Source: Planctomycetota bacterium
GTDB lineage: Bacteria; Planctomycetota; UBA1135; UBA2386
Direction: 5' to 3'
DNA: 64,000 nt
Assembly (NCBI GenBank): GCA_020638695.1
Contig: JACKIB010000001.1
Coordinates: 124,001 to 188,000 of the forward strand
Numbering within the stretch: the stretch's first letter is position 1; every line of letters begins with the position of its first letter. The translations under genes were made by a program, and so were the position numbers. Shown here piece after piece: positions 16,711-25,478 of the stretch. The notes under the pieces were generated by a model. It was given only the letters and a program-made list of their open reading frames with translations, had not been told where the DNA came from and ran no database searches.

Positions 16711-18297
16711 ATGAGCCCTCGCCTCTTGCTCGCCGCTTGCCTCACCGCGGCGCTCTGCCCCGCCCAGGGCGACTTCGCCTTCGACAAAGCCACCACCGCG
16801 CCGCTCGGCGGCCAACTCAAGCTCGACTACTCCGGCGCGCCGGGCAACCAGACGCTGCTGTTCGCAGCGTCGCTGAACGGCGGCCCGACCCCGCTCAAGC
16901 TGCTGTTCGGCGGCAGCGACACGCGCAGCATCCAGGTCGGCGTCGACCTGATCTCCGCGTGGGTGCTCACCGCGACCACTCCTTCGGGCGCTGGCTCGTT
17001 CCTGATCGGCGTGCCGAACGACACCGCGTTGCAGGGTCTGCCGATCCACACCCAATTGCTCACCGGCCCGGGCAATCCCAACCTGGTCGACAAGATCTCG
17101 AACGACCTGGTCCTCGTGGCCGGGGCCCACGGCACGGTCGATCCGCTGCTCGCCAAGCTCGGCGACGGGCGCAGCCCGAAGGGCCCGGGTCGCGCGCTGA
17201 TGTCGGTCGTACCGATCCAGGGCTCCGCGGGTGAGTTCCTTATCGCTGGCGGCGGCACCGGGAACATCCTTTCGGCTCAGGGCCTCAACACCAGCGAGGT
17301 GTTCGACACCCGCACCCTGCAGATCCGCGCCGGCCCCAACATGACGGTCGCGCGCGCCCTTCACACCACTACCGTGCTGTCGAACGGCCGCGTGCTGCTG
17401 TGCGGCGGTGTGGACGCCCTCGGCGCGACGCAGAACACCTGCGAGCTGTACGACCCGAACACCAACACGTTCACCGCGACGGGATCGATGAGCATCGCCC
17501 GGGCCGGGCATGCCGCCGCCCTGCTGTCGGATGGCCGCGTGCTGGTCGCCGGCGGCGCCAGCAACCTGTCCGACATCCTGAGCGCGATCAACAGCTTCCT
17601 GAACACCGCCGAGATCTACAACCCGACCACCGGCACGTGGTCCGCGGCCAACTCGATCGCCGACAAGCTCCTCGCGCCGGCGCTGACCACCCTACCCAAC
17701 GGCCGCGTGCTGTTGTCAGGCGGCGCCAAGGTGAACTTCATCTTCGGCATCCCGACCTCGGTGACCACCGTGTCGAACTGTCAGCTGTTCGATCCGACCA
17801 GCGGCAATTGGTCGAGCACCGGCGCCATGCGCCAACACCGTGGCGTGCACAGCCTCAACACCATCCTGCTGACCGATGGCCGCGTGCTGGTGACCGGCGG
17901 CGTCGAGGTCAACATTCCCCTGCTGCCCCCACCGACCACCCTGGCCGGTGCCAAGGCGACCGCCAAGGCCGAGTTCTATAACGCGTCGTCGGGCACCTGG
18001 ACGGCGTTGCCGGACCTTCCGACGGCGAGTACAGGACACGGCGCGCAACAGATGCCGAACGGCTCCGTGCTGCTGACCGGCGGCGCATCCGGCGCGATCG
18101 ATGCCGCGGTATCTCACGACACCGTGCTGGAGTTCAGCCCGGCCACCAACACGTACGTGCGCAGCTTCAAGCTCAACACGGCGCGTGCCACGCACGGCGT
18201 CGCGCTGTTGCCGGATGGCAATTTGGTGGTGTTCGGCGGCGCCAACAGCGCCACCGCGACCGCCGTGCTCGACACCCTCGAGATGGTGCACCAGTAG
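16711..18297 (+). CDS. Secreted Kelch-repeat protein
   Basis: A 528-residue protein starting at ATG 16711 behind CAGGAA. Residues 1-19 form a Sec signal peptide (AALCPAQG). Residues about 20-140 form a beta-rich module (LQGLPIHTQLLTGPGNPN, ISNDLVLV) similar in layout to C-terminal parts of two other secreted proteins here. From about 190 onward at least five Kelch/galactose-oxidase-type blades occur, each with (H)TT.L.NGRVLL.GG ... C.LYDP....W/FTATG. This should be a beta-propeller outside the cytoplasm. No copper-ligand or catalytic residues are evident, so a binding or structural role is more likely than an oxidase. Confidence 0.85.
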   Translation: MSPRLLLAACLTAALCPAQGDFAFDKATTAPLGGQLKLDYSGAPGNQTLLFAASLNGGPTPLKLLFGGSDTRSIQVGVDLISAWVLTATTPSGAGSFLIGVPNDTALQGLPIHTQLLTGPGNPNLVDKISNDLVLVAGAHGTVDPLLAKLGDGRSPKGPGRALMSVVPIQGSAGEFLIAGGGTGNILSAQGLNTSEVFDTRTLQIRAGPNMTVARALHTTTVLSNGRVLLCGGVDALGATQNTCELYDPNTNTFTATGSMSIARAGHAAALLSDGRVLVAGGASNLSDILSAINSFLNTAEIYNPTTGTWSAANSIADKLLAPALTTLPNGRVLLSGGAKVNFIFGIPTSVTTVSNCQLFDPTSGNWSSTGAMRQHRGVHSLNTILLTDGRVLVTGGVEVNIPLLPPPTTLAGAKATAKAEFYNASSGTWTALPDLPTASTGHGAQQMPNGSVLLTGGASGAIDAAVSHDTVLEFSPATNTYVRSFKLNTARATHGVALLPDGNLVVFGGANSATATAVLDTLEMVHQ

Positions 18298-18311
18298 CGG
18301 CCCGAACCGGT

Positions 18312-18338
18312 GCGGCGCGCGGCGCCCGTCCGCGCCGC
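18312..18338 (+). terminator. GC hairpin after the Kelch gene
   Basis: GCGGCGCG (18312-18319) and CGCGCCGC (18331-18338) form an 8-bp perfect stem with an 11-base loop starting 15 bp after the stop at 18297. There is no T-tract downstream. Confidence 0.45.
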
Positions 18339-18381
18339 CCGGCTTGCGGCGCGCTCGAAAGCCCCTTTCCCTGCACCGTTG

Positions 18382-18410
18382 TTGAGGTCACCACGGCGCG
18401 CTGCTACCGT
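18382..18410 (+). promoter_or_regulatory. pcnB: Likely pcnB promoter
   Basis: TTGAGG (18382-18387) and TACCGT (18405-18410) are 17 bp apart. Transcription would start near 18416, which excludes the GTG codons at 18310 and 18412 as starts for this transcript and favours a downstream non-ATG start. Confidence 0.45.
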
Positions 18411-18441
18411 AGTGTCCGCGAAGGCCCATCAGGACCCGCAG

Positions 18442-20136
18442 ATTCCCAGGAAGACCGCCATACAGCCCAAGAAGATCTCCCCGTCCGGCCTCGACTGCAC
18501 GCAGCTCGACCCGGACGCCGTCCGTTCGATTCAACGCCTTGATGCCCGCGGCTACCCCGCCTACCTGGTCGGGGGCTGCGTCAGAGACCTTCTGCTCGAC
18601 CGCGAGCCGAAGGACTTCGACATCGCTACCGAGGCCCGCCCGCAGCAGGTGAAGCGCGCGTTCCCGCGCAACTGCCGCATCATCGGGCGCCGGTTCAAGC
18701 TCGCGCACCTGCACTTCCACGGCAACCAGAAGATCCTCGAGGTCGCCACGTTCCGCAGCGCACCGGTGGCGAACGAGCCGGAGGTGACCGACGAAGAGAG
18801 CTCCGAGGATGACGATCTCCTGATCGTCCACGACAACGAGTTCGGCACCATCGAAGACGACGCTCTACGGCGCGACTTCACCATCAACGCCCTGTTCCAC
18901 GACCCGATCCGCGACGAGATTATCGACTACGTCGGCGGGATCCAGGATGTGCACGACGAGGTCATCCGCACCATCGGCGACCCGATGATCCGCTTCCGCG
19001 AGGATCCAATCCGCATCCTGCGGGCCGCGAAGTTCGCCGGTCGGCTCGGCTTTCACTGCGACGCGCCGACCGAGCAAGCGATGCGGGCCGCGGCGCCGGA
19101 CCTGTCGCGCGCTGCCCCACCGCGGATGTTGGAAGAGATCCTGCGGCTGTTGCGCGGCGGCCATGCGCTGCCGTCGTTCCAGATCCTGCACCGAGTGAAT
19201 GCGCTGGCCACCTTGCTGCCCGGCGTGCACGCCTTCCTCGGCAAGGCGGACGATGCGCAGCGGCTGGTGTTCTGGCGGTTGCTGGAGGCGCTCGACAATC
19301 ACATCCACAACGGCGGGCGCCCGTCCAGCGCGGTCCTGCTCGGGTGCATGTTCCTGCTCCCGGTGCTGCAAGAGGTCGAAGTGAGCGGCGGATCTCCGGC
19401 GATCGTGGCCGAGGAGGTGGTCGGACCGGTCACCGTCGAGCTGCGCCTACCCCGCCGCGACACCGGGGCCCTCAAGCGCATCTGTGCGGTCCACCCGCGG
19501 TTCACCGCGACCGGCACCCGGCGGTTCCGGCTGGCCTCGTTCCTCAACGACCCGCACATGGCGGAGGCGCTCGAGCTGTTCGAGCTGCATTGCCACGCCA
19601 CCGACAGTGGATTCGAACGCCTCGAAGAGTGGCGTGCGCTGGTGACCACACGGCGTCCGGAGCAGACCGCTACCGCGCCGGCTCCCGAGGCCGCCCCCCC
19701 GCATCGCGACACAGCGGAACGCGACGCGCCGCGCAAGGACAAGAAGGACAAGAAGCGCCGCAAGCGCAAGGGCCGCGGGGATCGAGACGAGCGGCGCGAG
19801 GAACGCAGCGAGCAGCGGGTTCCCGAGCGGCCGGCGAAGGGCAAGAAGAGCAAGCGCAAGAAGCGTGGCGGCAAGGGAGACGGTGAGCGTCGCCGCGAGG
19901 ACGACGTACTTACCCTGGAGCCGGAGGCGGTCGACCTGTCCGCCTTCGACCGCGAATTGGGACACCGCGAGGTGCCGCGCTTCGACACGATCGTCGACAG
20001 CTCCCGCGGCAACGCCCCGCGGCGCCGGCGACAACCGCTAGCCGACCACGACAGCTACCGGCCGCCGCCGCCACCCGGGAGCAGCGACGCGCCGCCCCCA
20101 CCCCCCTCCGAGCCCGACACCTTCGGAGACTGGTAA
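18442..20136 (+). CDS. pcnB: Poly(A) polymerase / tRNA nucleotidyltransferase family protein (PcnB-like)
   Basis: A class II nucleotidyltransferase that adds 3' tails to RNA. Motifs are YLVGGCVRDLLLDREPKDFD (catalytic Asp pair DFD), the PcnB-type IIGRRFKLAHLHFHG, ALRRDFTINALF, and the downstream RNA-binding helices (IRFREDPIRILRAAKFAGRL). The C-terminal about 130 residues are a very basic Lys/Arg tail, then an acidic/proline-rich end, longer than the E. coli tail. There is no ATG near the domain start. The ATT at 18442, with AGGA 7 bases upstream, is the best-placed candidate; GTG 18412, ATA 18460 and GTG 18310 are alternatives in the same frame. The stop is 1 bp before panB. Confidence 0.9.
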   Translation: MPRKTAIQPKKISPSGLDCTQLDPDAVRSIQRLDARGYPAYLVGGCVRDLLLDREPKDFDIATEARPQQVKRAFPRNCRIIGRRFKLAHLHFHGNQKILEVATFRSAPVANEPEVTDEESSEDDDLLIVHDNEFGTIEDDALRRDFTINALFHDPIRDEIIDYVGGIQDVHDEVIRTIGDPMIRFREDPIRILRAAKFAGRLGFHCDAPTEQAMRAAAPDLSRAAPPRMLEEILRLLRGGHALPSFQILHRVNALATLLPGVHAFLGKADDAQRLVFWRLLEALDNHIHNGGRPSSAVLLGCMFLLPVLQEVEVSGGSPAIVAEEVVGPVTVELRLPRRDTGALKRICAVHPRFTATGTRRFRLASFLNDPHMAEALELFELHCHATDSGFERLEEWRALVTTRRPEQTATAPAPEAAPPHRDTAERDAPRKDKKDKKRRKRKGRGDRDERREERSEQRVPERPAKGKKSKRKKRGGKGDGERRREDDVLTLEPEAVDLSAFDRELGHREVPRFDTIVDSSRGNAPRRRRQPLADHDSYRPPPPPGSSDAPPPPPSEPDTFGDW

Positions 20137-20137
20137 C

Positions 20138-20956
20138 GTGGGCGAAGCGAGTCCGCAGGTGACCAAGGTCACCACCGAGGTGCTGCGCAACATGAAGCAG
20201 GCCAAGGTGCCGATCGCGGTGCTGACCGCGTACGACTACCTGTGGGCGCGGATCCTCGATTCCGCCGGGGTCGACGTGCTGCTGGTCGGCGACTCGCTGG
20301 GCACGGTGGTCCAGGGTCGCGACACCACCATCTCGGTGACGATGGAGCACATCCTCTACCACGCCGAGTTGGTGGCCCGCGCCGCCAAACGCGCGCTGGT
20401 GGTCGCCGACATGCCGTTCATGTCCTTCCAGACGAGCCTGCACGAAGCCCTGCGCAACGCCGGCCAACTGCTGAAGCAGAGCAACGCCGAAGCCGTCAAG
20501 CTGGAAGGCGGTCGACCGGTGCTCGACACCATCACCCACCTGACCGACGCCGGCATTCCGGTGATGGGCCACCTCGGCTTGACCCCGCAGAGCATCCACA
20601 AGTTCGGCTCGTACAAGGTGCGCGGCGGGAACGAGGAAGAGGCCGACCAGATCTTCGACGACGCGATGGCACTGCAGGACGCCGGCGCGTTCGCCCTGGT
20701 GCTCGAGAAGATCCCGGTCGAACTCGCGGCGCGGATTACCGCCGCCCTGAGCATCCCGACGATCGGCATCGGCGCGGGCCCGCAGTGCGACGGTCAGGTC
20801 CTGGTGACCCAGGACATGGTCGGGCTGTTCACGCGCTTCAAGCCCCGCTTCGTCCGCCGGTATCTGGCGCTCGAGCAGACTCTCGAGGAGACGTTCCGCC
20901 GCTTCGTCGCCGACGTGCGGCAGCGGGAGTTCCCCAGCGAGGACGAGAGCTACTGA
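20138..20956 (+). CDS. panB: 3-methyl-2-oxobutanoate hydroxymethyltransferase (PanB)
   Basis: A 272-residue enzyme that transfers a hydroxymethyl group from methylene-tetrahydrofolate to 2-oxoisovalerate, the first committed step of pantothenate synthesis. It has the (beta/alpha)8 signature LLVGDSLGTVVQGRDTT with the metal-binding Asp, ADMPFMSF, EAVKLEGG, VMGHLGLTPQS, the catalytic Glu in LVLEKIP and TIGIGAGPQCDGQVLV. The length is normal for the family. It starts at GTG 20138, 1 bp after the pcnB stop, so translation is probably coupled to pcnB. No other pantothenate genes are in the window. Confidence 0.97.
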   Translation: MGEASPQVTKVTTEVLRNMKQAKVPIAVLTAYDYLWARILDSAGVDVLLVGDSLGTVVQGRDTTISVTMEHILYHAELVARAAKRALVVADMPFMSFQTSLHEALRNAGQLLKQSNAEAVKLEGGRPVLDTITHLTDAGIPVMGHLGLTPQSIHKFGSYKVRGGNEEEADQIFDDAMALQDAGAFALVLEKIPVELAARITAALSIPTIGIGAGPQCDGQVLVTQDMVGLFTRFKPRFVRRYLALEQTLEETFRRFVADVRQREFPSEDESY

Positions 20957-21296
20957 GGCGGCGGCGGTCGACGGCGGAGTCCGTCGGGCCCAGGTGTCGT
21001 TGCGGGAGAAGTGGGGCGATCTGCGCACTGCCCAGCCTTCGACATCGGGCCACGCCGGACGTCACGCACACGGCACGATGCCTCCCAGCGATCGACCCCC
21101 GGGTGGGTGACGGTCCTCAGCGTCGTCAGGGACGGGTATCGCGCCAAGTCGGCGGTGCGGCGGTGCGGCGACGGTTCGGTGGCGCGGGCGGCGCTGCACG
21201 AACCCCCCAGATCCGCGGGCGCGAATCCCGCTGCGCCTCGATCTCCGGCGCGTTCGTGTCGACCGGGGTCGCCGAACGGCTCACGCGCGGCGCGGC
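20957..21296. other. Non-coding gap between convergent panB and a minus-strand gene
   Basis: This 340-bp stretch separates the 3' ends of two convergent genes. It holds short GC-rich inverted repeats but no hairpin as strong as others in the window, no convincing gene and no recognisable RNA. A T-arm-like string near 21220-21240 is not part of a foldable tRNA. Confidence 0.5.
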
Positions 21297-22988
21297 CTAC
21301 CGCGCTGGGCGCCAGTCCAGGAACTCCCAGACGATCTCGCGCCCACCCGGTCGGGACACCCGCACCGCGTGGGTACCCGCCGGCCCCGATGCCCACTCCT
21401 CGTTCGAGGTGCGCGGCGCCGCGTCACCACCGCAGTACCAACCGAACCGCGGGTTGTCGACCTCGACCACGATGGGTGAACCACCGCGCCGTGCGGCGAC
21501 GTGGCGCTCCTTTTCGGCGTCGTAGATCCACACCGTCGCGTCACTGCACTTGTCGGTCGAACGACCGAGGACCGCACGGGCGGGCGGGCGGATCGCGACC
21601 GGGGGCAGCGTGCAACGCTCGGCCGCGGCGCGTGACACGCACAGCGTCAAGGTGCCCGAAGCATCGACCGCTGCACCGAGGTGCGCGAGGTCGGCAGGAA
21701 TGCGGCTCCGCACCGGGGCCAGCGCGGCCTCGATCACCTTGCGCACGTCGTCGGTCAGGTCGAACGACCGCTGACCGACGCCGACCTCCATCGCCCGCAC
21801 CCGCGACTTGAACAACCCGACCGCCAACTTGCTGATCGCGTTCGCCCCACGGATCGTCACGTGCTTGGCCGAGACCTCACCCCGCAGCACGTTCCACTTG
21901 GCGAGCAACTGCGTGCGGGGGATCGTCAGCACCAGCTCGAGGTCGAACCGGAGGTCGAGTCTGGGGTCGGGAGCTGGGTCGGTGAGGATCAGCTTCACCG
22001 TCGCCTGGTTGTCGTGCACCACGTACTTCAGCGCGATGTCGGTAGTGCGGTTCGCCACCCGGAGTTCGGCGCTGCCTCGGCCGGCAACCTGGAGCGCCAG
22101 CACTTGGATCTTCGCGCCCGCGATTCCCTGGCGCAGCTCTGCGGAGATCCGGGCACGATTGCTCTCCCACGCCTGATCCAGCGCCGACTTCAGCGCACCA
22201 CCGAGACTCGTTCCCTGCCCCACCAGAGACGACGCGTCGGTGGTGTTGCTCGGCGTCAAGTTGACCCCGACCCGCAGGTCGCCCCGCACGTTGTGCACGT
22301 AGTTGCCACTGCGCGGCGTCGCCCGCGCGAACGAGCGGTAGAACACCCAGTGGATCGCGCCATTGCTCGCGCGCTCGCAACCGACCCAGTCGAACGCCGT
22401 CGGGTTGGCGCAGCGTTCGTTCGAGTCACCGCAGTTCCACTTCAGCTCCCGCGTCTCGTTCGGCAACTCCACCAACACCTCCTGCCCGGCCTTCACCTGC
22501 ACCGCGCCGTGCTTGCCCTGGAACCGCACCAGATGACTGCGGTCACAGGCATCCTTGGTGTCGCCCACCCGCAGACGCCCGACCGCGACATTCGGCAGTG
22601 CCGTCCCCGGTGCCCCCGGCTCGCTCGGTGCAGCCGCTTTGACGTGGAAGAATGTCCAGTCGATGCGGCCGTCCTTGTCGCGGTGGATGCGCAGGCGGTT
22701 GAACTCGCGTCCATTCGCCACCCGTTCGCGCGAACCGGCGCAGTACCAGTGCAATTCCTTGGTGAGCGCGGGGAGGTCGGCCATCTTGGACTCCCCGGGG
22801 CGCACGGTCACCTTGCCCAGCTTGCCTTGGAAGGTCACCAGCTCCCCGCCGCGGCAGCGATCGGTGGTCGACCCGACCTGCTGGACAGTCTGCGCACCGA
22901 GTGGTGCGGTGGCGAGCGGCACAATGGCCAACACCACCGCGAACGTGGGTCGGACTAGCGACCGGAACGAACCTGCTGCTGACTTCAA
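21297..22988 (-). CDS. Secreted protein with three Cys-pair repeats around a central domain
   Basis: A 563-residue protein if started at TTG 22988, which lies 8 bases after AGGAG; the GTG at 22997 is too close to that site. Residues about 10-33 form a Sec signal peptide. Three copies of a domain of about 75 residues occur at about 42-115, 150-218 and 480-560. Each has a first Cys (TDRC, KDAC, TDKC), a second in W.C (HWYCAGSRERVAN, KWNCGDSNERCAN, GWYCGGDAAPRTSN) and an end of the type G.I.W.F. Between repeats 2 and 3 lies a domain of about 230 residues with amphipathic strands. I do not recognise the family. Disulfide-linked extracellular binding modules are a plausible reading. Confidence 0.75.
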   Translation of the reverse strand: MKSAAGSFRSLVRPTFAVVLAIVPLATAPLGAQTVQQVGSTTDRCRGGELVTFQGKLGKVTVRPGESKMADLPALTKELHWYCAGSRERVANGREFNRLRIHRDKDGRIDWTFFHVKAAAPSEPGAPGTALPNVAVGRLRVGDTKDACDRSHLVRFQGKHGAVQVKAGQEVLVELPNETRELKWNCGDSNERCANPTAFDWVGCERASNGAIHWVFYRSFARATPRSGNYVHNVRGDLRVGVNLTPSNTTDASSLVGQGTSLGGALKSALDQAWESNRARISAELRQGIAGAKIQVLALQVAGRGSAELRVANRTTDIALKYVVHDNQATVKLILTDPAPDPRLDLRFDLELVLTIPRTQLLAKWNVLRGEVSAKHVTIRGANAISKLAVGLFKSRVRAMEVGVGQRSFDLTDDVRKVIEAALAPVRSRIPADLAHLGAAVDASGTLTLCVSRAAAERCTLPPVAIRPPARAVLGRSTDKCSDATVWIYDAEKERHVAARRGGSPIVVEVDNPRFGWYCGGDAAPRTSNEEWASGPAGTHAVRVSRPGGREIVWEFLDWRPAR

Positions 22989-23119
22989 GGGACACACTCC
23001 TGGCCGGGACCATTCGTGACCGAGTTGCGCCGACGCGGGCGATGGCGGCGCATTCTATCTGCGGCCAAGCGATTGGCCGCCGCGGTGGAACGCGGGTGAC
23101 TCCGCGAACCAAGGCAACC

Positions 23120-24394
23120 TCAGCTCACGCCGGCGTCGCGGTGCGCATCCGGGGCGCCCGCAGAAATCCCCGCCAGCCTGCCGGTCGCGAACGCCGCCTG
23201 GAAGTTGAAGCCGCCGATCGGCCCGTCGATGTCGAGCAGCTCTCCGCAAACGAACAGCCCCGGGGTGCAACGCGACTCCATGGTGCGCGGGTCGACCTCG
23301 TCGAGCGGGATGCCGCCGCGCGTCACTTCGGCGGCGGCGAACCCGAGGCTCGCCTCCACCCGCAGTTCGGTGCCCTTGACCGCGCCCACCAGCCGGCGCC
23401 GGTGCTCCCGGGTCAGCGCGGCGACCGACTCGGTGATCCCGAGTTCGCGCGCCAAAACCTGCCGCAACCGCTCCGGAACGGTCGCGGGTAGGCAGCTCGC
23501 GGGCGATCGCCGCCCCGTCGTCCGGCCCGCCGCGACCAACGAGCCGTCGAGCTCCTCGGCTCGCATGTCGGGGCAGAAGTCGAGCTCCAAGAGGCACGGT
23601 TGCGCGCGTTCCTCGACGTCTCCGGCGAGGTCCATCGGGCCCGGCCCGCTCAGCCCCTTGTGGGTGAACAACACCGGCCGGCGGCGCCGGCGCACGACCA
23701 CGCCCTCGGCGTCGCGCAACGTCAATCCGACGTCGGGCAGGGTCATGCCGGCGAGCTCGTGCACCCACGGCGCCCCGACCCGCAGCGGCGCGAGCGCCGG
23801 CACGGTGGCGACCCGCTGGTGGCCGAGGGTTGCGCACAGCGCGTAGCCGTCGCCGGTCGCCCCGGTCTTCGGGTAGCTCAGCCCCCCGGTGCACAGCACC
23901 AACCGCGCGGCGGTCCAGCTGCGGCGCTCGCCGCGCAGCGCGAAGCCCCCCCCGGTGCGCTCCACCCCGCGCACCGCCGCCTCGGTCTGCACGGTGACGC
24001 CGACCTCGACGAGCCGCCGCAGCAGCGCGTCGAGCACGTCGCGCGCCCGGCCGGACACCGGGAACACCTTGTCGAGGTCTTCCTCCTGCAGCGGGACGCC
24101 CGCGTCCTGTACGAACGCGCGCAGCGCCGCCGGGGGGAACGCGCGCAGGGCGTGGCGGAGCCAGCGTCCGCGGCGCCGGCCGTACTCTTCCTCGAGCTCG
24201 CGACCGCTCTTGGTCGTGGTGAGGTTGCAGCGGCCGCCACCGCTGATCAGGATCTTCAATCCAGGCTGGGGGTTCTTCTCGAGCAGCAGCACGCGGCTCC
24301 CGGCGCGCGCGGCGAACCACGCCGCACACAACCCTGCCGCTCCGCCGCCGACCACGGCGACGTCGGCGTCGAGCGGGGACGCGCTACCCGCCAC
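23120..24394 (-). CDS. HI0933/YhiN-family flavoprotein (BaiN-like)
   Basis: A 424-residue FAD protein. The N-terminal dinucleotide fold has VAVVGGGAAGLCAAWFAARA followed by LEKNPQPGLKILISGGGRCN, the family hallmark with NLT immediately after. ARLVLCTGGLSYPKTGATGDG is the second nucleotide motif, and the C-terminal SRCTPGLFVCGELLDIDGP and GGFNFQAAFATG motifs close the FAD site. Members include BaiN and many uncharacterised NAD(P)H-dependent oxidoreductases. Start GTG 24394. It lies 107 bp downstream of a 56-residue basic gene on the same strand and may be read from the rplC promoter. The substrate is unknown. Confidence 0.9.
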   Translation of the reverse strand: MAGSASPLDADVAVVGGGAAGLCAAWFAARAGSRVLLLEKNPQPGLKILISGGGRCNLTTTKSGRELEEEYGRRRGRWLRHALRAFPPAALRAFVQDAGVPLQEEDLDKVFPVSGRARDVLDALLRRLVEVGVTVQTEAAVRGVERTGGGFALRGERRSWTAARLVLCTGGLSYPKTGATGDGYALCATLGHQRVATVPALAPLRVGAPWVHELAGMTLPDVGLTLRDAEGVVVRRRRRPVLFTHKGLSGPGPMDLAGDVEERAQPCLLELDFCPDMRAEELDGSLVAAGRTTGRRSPASCLPATVPERLRQVLARELGITESVAALTREHRRRLVGAVKGTELRVEASLGFAAAEVTRGGIPLDEVDPRTMESRCTPGLFVCGELLDIDGPIGGFNFQAAFATGRLAGISAGAPDAHRDAGVS

Positions 24395-24501
24395 GTGCCT
24401 TCCGGCGGATCAGGTCGCGCGAAGCTGCCGAGGGCCGCAGCCGGGTGCGCTGCCCGTCGGCGCCGCAGCGCAGGGAGGCAGCGCCAGCGCCGACTCGACG
24501 A

Positions 24502-24672
24502 TCAGTTGCTCGACTCGGCGGCGGGCTTGCCGTCGCCTTCTTGCTTCTTGGGGGGTGCGACCGGGGGCCGAAAGCCCAGCGGCGGGTGGTAGGCCGAGTA
24601 GCCCTTGCCCATCTTCTTGGGCTTGTGAATCCCGCGCCGGCAACCGCTTGCCTTGAATCGTGACTTCGCCAT
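24502..24672 (-). CDS. 56-residue basic protein downstream of rplC
   Basis: A short frame of 56 codons starting at ATG 24672, 21 bp after the rplC stop, with GAGAG upstream. The first half is strongly basic and Gly-rich (MAKSRFKASGCRRGIHKPKK), then an aromatic/proline stretch (GYSAYHPPLGFRPPVAPPKK) and a hydrophilic tail. Size, charge and the position behind rplC suggest a small ribosomal or ribosome-associated protein. I cannot match it to a named family. The frame is supported by coding-like composition and close spacing only. Confidence 0.6.
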   Translation of the reverse strand: MAKSRFKASGCRRGIHKPKKMGKGYSAYHPPLGFRPPVAPPKKQEGDGKPAAESSN

Positions 24673-24693
24673 GTGTCTCTCTTCGACCTTCGA

Positions 24694-25413
24694 TCAGGCC
24701 TTCTTGGCTGCCTTGCGCACGATCAGGTAGCCCGACGGCTTGCCCGGGATCGAACCCTTGACGAACAGGAGGTTGCGCTCGGCGTCGATCTTGACCACCT
24801 CGAGGTTCTGCATGGTGACGCGGTCCACGCCCTTGCGTCCCGCCATGCGCTTGCCCTTCGGCATACCCTTGGCGGTGGCGTAGGTTCGGCCGGTGCCACC
24901 CACCTTGCGGTGCGCCTTGCTGTTGCCGTGCGACTGCGCCTGCCGGTGGAAACCGAACCGGCGGATGGTGCCGGCATGGCCGAGCCCCTTGGTCAGCCCG
25001 GTGATGTCGACGTGTTTGATGCCCTCGAACAACGCGACGGTGAGGTCGTCGCCCTGCTTGTACTTGGGCAACTCGGCGCAGCGCAGCTCCTTGACGTAGC
25101 GCATCGCGGTGCCGCCGCTGCGGGCGACGTGCCCGGCCTCGGCCTTGTTGGTGTGCTTGGCGTCCTTGGCGTCGAAGCCGATCTGCACCGCGTAGTAGCC
25201 GTCGTCCCGACGCGGCCGGGCGTGCTTGCCCTTCTTCTTGCCGAGATTGGTGTGGGCTGCCCGGTCGGGCTCGGCCAGCTCGGCGGCCTCCTTGGCCTTC
25301 ACCTGCAAGACGCGGCAGGGACCGGCTTGGACGACCGTGACCGGAGTCACCGTGCCGTCTTCCGCGAACAGCTGGGTCATGCCCAGCTTCTTTCCAAGGA
25401 TTCCGATGGTCAT
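24694..25413 (-). CDS. rplC: 50S ribosomal protein L3
   Basis: A 239-residue L3 with the N-terminal IGILGKKLGMTQLF, the internal KGLGHAGTIRRFGF and the tip region QAQSHGNSKAHRKVGGTGR that reaches the peptidyl-transferase centre, then KGKRMAGRKG. L3 is one of the first proteins to bind 23S rRNA. Its neighbours here are not rpsJ, rplD, rplW or rplB as in the usual S10 cluster, but a VWA gene upstream and a 56-residue gene downstream. It has its own good promoter (25461-25489). Confidence 0.97.
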   Translation of the reverse strand: MTIGILGKKLGMTQLFAEDGTVTPVTVVQAGPCRVLQVKAKEAAELAEPDRAAHTNLGKKKGKHARPRRDDGYYAVQIGFDAKDAKHTNKAEAGHVARSGGTAMRYVKELRCAELPKYKQGDDLTVALFEGIKHVDITGLTKGLGHAGTIRRFGFHRQAQSHGNSKAHRKVGGTGRTYATAKGMPKGKRMAGRKGVDRVTMQNLEVVKIDAERNLLFVKGSIPGKPSGYLIVRKAAKKA

Positions 25414-25451
25414 CGTCGTTCACCCGGTCCGGCCGCCCGGACCTGGGAAAA

Positions 25452-25478
25452 GGGGCGAGTTTTGTAGGGTCTCGCCCC
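25452..25478 (-). terminator. Inverted repeat with T-run between the VWA gene and rplC
   Basis: GGGGCGAG (25452-25459) and CTCGCCCC (25471-25478) form an 8-bp perfect inverted repeat with an 11-base spacer. On the minus strand it is followed by TTTTCCC, so it can end transcription of the upstream VWA operon. The same repeat brackets the rplC -10 hexamer, so it could also act as an operator. Confidence 0.55.

Noticed and set aside
21215..21245. tRNA T-arm-like string in the gap after panB
   Set aside because: The loop reads CGCGAAT instead of TTCGAAT, and no acceptor, D- or anticodon arm can be folded upstream.
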